DNA from: Burkholderiales bacterium RIFCSPLOWO2_12_FULL_65_40
GTDB lineage: Bacteria; Pseudomonadota; Gammaproteobacteria; Burkholderiales; Burkholderiaceae_C
Assembly: GCA_001770955.1 (NCBI GenBank)
Contig: MESL01000002.1
Location: forward strand, 49,593 to 113,592
Direction of reading: 5' to 3'
DNA: 64,000 nucleotides
Shown: positions 63,330 through 64,000 of the stretch, one piece after another
Position numbering within the stretch: the stretch's first letter is position 1
Layout: each line of letters begins with the position of its first letter
Notes under the pieces: generated by a model
The model's database searches: none
Told to the model about the DNA's origin: nothing
Seen by the model: the letters and a program-made list of their open reading frames with translations, nothing else
Position numbers and translations under genes: made by a program

Positions 63330-63357
63330 GCGGCCGCTGGCCTGGGCCGCGTTCTTT
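63330..63357 (+). terminator. Candidate terminator after the DUF3108 gene
   Basis: GCGGCC (63330-63335) and GGCCGC (63345-63350) form a 6-bp stem with a 9-base loop followed by GTTCTTT. It is 26 bp after the stop. The stem is short and the T run interrupted, so it is tentative. Confidence 0.3.
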
Positions 63358-63492
63358 GTTGGGGCTGCTGGAGTGGCAATAGCATGCTTCTCTGACACGG
63401 CCCGGATTTCGTGGAATACTGGATTCGTGGTTCAGACTTGAACTTGACGACGCCGTTGCCATCTGACAAGGACAAAGATCAGGGAGAACACC

Positions 63493-63789
63493 ATGCACAT
63501 GCTCTACGACTCGGACTCCTTCGTGGTGGTCCACATGCTGCCCGATGCCATTGCTGCGGACAACCCGGCACTGAACGATGCCGTGCCGCCCGTTCCGCAA
63601 CTGGCACGCCACGGTTTCGAGATCGTGGACAAGCGCTCGGGCAAGGAGGTCTACCTTGACGGCTCCTGGGCCGAGATGTTCCAGCAGCAGATCCTGGCCT
63701 GGCAGCGCGACGCCCCCACGCAGGAAGAGGTCGAAGACACGCTCGACCGCTACACCGGACTGGCACAGAACCCGGTGGTGGTGCACTAG
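63493..63789 (+). CDS. DUF3567 (BTH_I0359) family protein
   Basis: This encodes 98 residues. 'MLYDSDSFVVVHMLPDA', 'LARHGFEIVDKRSGKEVYLDGSWAEMFQQQI' and TQEEVEDTLDRYTGLAQ are the family's features as I know it from Burkholderiales. GGAGAACACC precedes the ATG. No function is known; it is a good taxonomic marker for the order. Confidence 0.88.
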   Translation: MHMLYDSDSFVVVHMLPDAIAADNPALNDAVPPVPQLARHGFEIVDKRSGKEVYLDGSWAEMFQQQILAWQRDAPTQEEVEDTLDRYTGLAQNPVVVH

Positions 63790-63994
63790 TATTTTTGCCT
63801 GAGTAGGTGCATATCTCAGACTCCCTCTCCCCCTGCGGGAGAGGGTTGGGGAGAGGGGGAGCAAGCACGCCGCGCCCAAACACCCCTCTCCCCCGCCCTC
63901 TCCCGCAAGGGGAGAGGGCGCTAATCCCGAGCGCCGCTATTTGCTCAGAGGCTGGTGTCCATATCTGAGGCATGTCGCTAATCAGGTATTTTTG
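63789..63994. repeat. Large inverted repeat (CCCTCTCCC type) flanked by short direct repeats
   Basis: Two 36-37 bp arms, 63823-63859 and 63883-63918, are near-perfect reverse complements. Each contains CCCTCTCC...GGGAGAGGG as an inner palindrome. GTATTTTTG appears directly at 63789-63797 and 63986-63994. Blocks around 63791-63819 and 63937-63969 share ATATCT(C/G)AG. This looks like a REP/BIME or MITE-like element directly after the DUF3567 gene. It could also act as a terminator hairpin. Confidence 0.75.
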
Positions 63995-64000
63995 GGCTCT

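Overview
The window reads as a chromosomal stretch of a GC-rich betaproteobacterium, most likely a member of the Comamonadaceae (Acidovorax/Hydrogenophaga-like). This rests on gene content: a DUF3567 protein, a PF10136 'site-specific recombinase' membrane protein beside apaG, DUF6502 and DUF2946 proteins, and a recurring mini-repeat of a type I associate with this family. It is inference, because no rRNA or other marker is present. I saw no tRNA, rRNA, CRISPR, phage or IS transposase. Genes are dense, often with ATGA or TGATG start/stop overlaps.

Layout. 1-1046 (minus): a DUF6502 protein translationally coupled to a lipoprotein that runs off the left edge through a hexanucleotide repeat. 1294-7448 (plus): a type IV pilus minor-pilin operon, pilE-fimT-pilV-pilW-pilX-pilY1, closed by a strong terminator. 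7526-14188: housekeeping genes (rpe, apaG, PF10136 membrane protein, CPA2-type antiporter, YbdK-type ligase, thiL). 14215-17116 (minus): two periplasmic solute-binding-like proteins flanking a diguanylate cyclase. 17298-24614: a LysR regulator, a YccA-like membrane protein, a glycine-zipper protein, a DUF4139 protein, UspA, PgpA, CinA and a second diguanylate cyclase. 24652-33133: SEC-C protein, kinase-like protein, nitrilase, nitroreductase, alanine dehydrogenase, SbmA/YddA-type ABC transporter, and a PIN protein coupled to an rRNA methyltransferase. 33175-36399: a NIT-PAS-PAS-GGDEF-EAL protein.

The metabolic core is 36624-52336. hoxFUYHW encodes an NAD+-reducing group 3d [NiFe] hydrogenase and its protease. 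It converges on a minus-strand operon of histidine kinase, receiver and receiver-GAF-PAS-GGDEF-EAL protein. That operon is divergent from a GltD-like flavoprotein/ferredoxin fusion plus 2-oxoacid:acceptor oxidoreductase alpha and beta. H2-derived NADH, ferredoxin-linked carbon chemistry and c-di-GMP signalling therefore sit together.

The right end (52370-64000) carries a CBS protein, a receiver protein, a DUF465 protein, and a minus-strand cluster of DUF2946 protein, TonB-dependent receptor, Asp-box exported protein and thioredoxin-like protein (possibly copper related). A molybdopterin oxidoreductase, an FAH-family hydrolase, a DUF3108 protein and a DUF3567 protein follow, and the window ends in a large inverted repeat. 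Five copies of a palindromic mini-repeat are scattered through the window; three of them lie inside the coding sequences of thiL, cinA and the rRNA methyltransferase.
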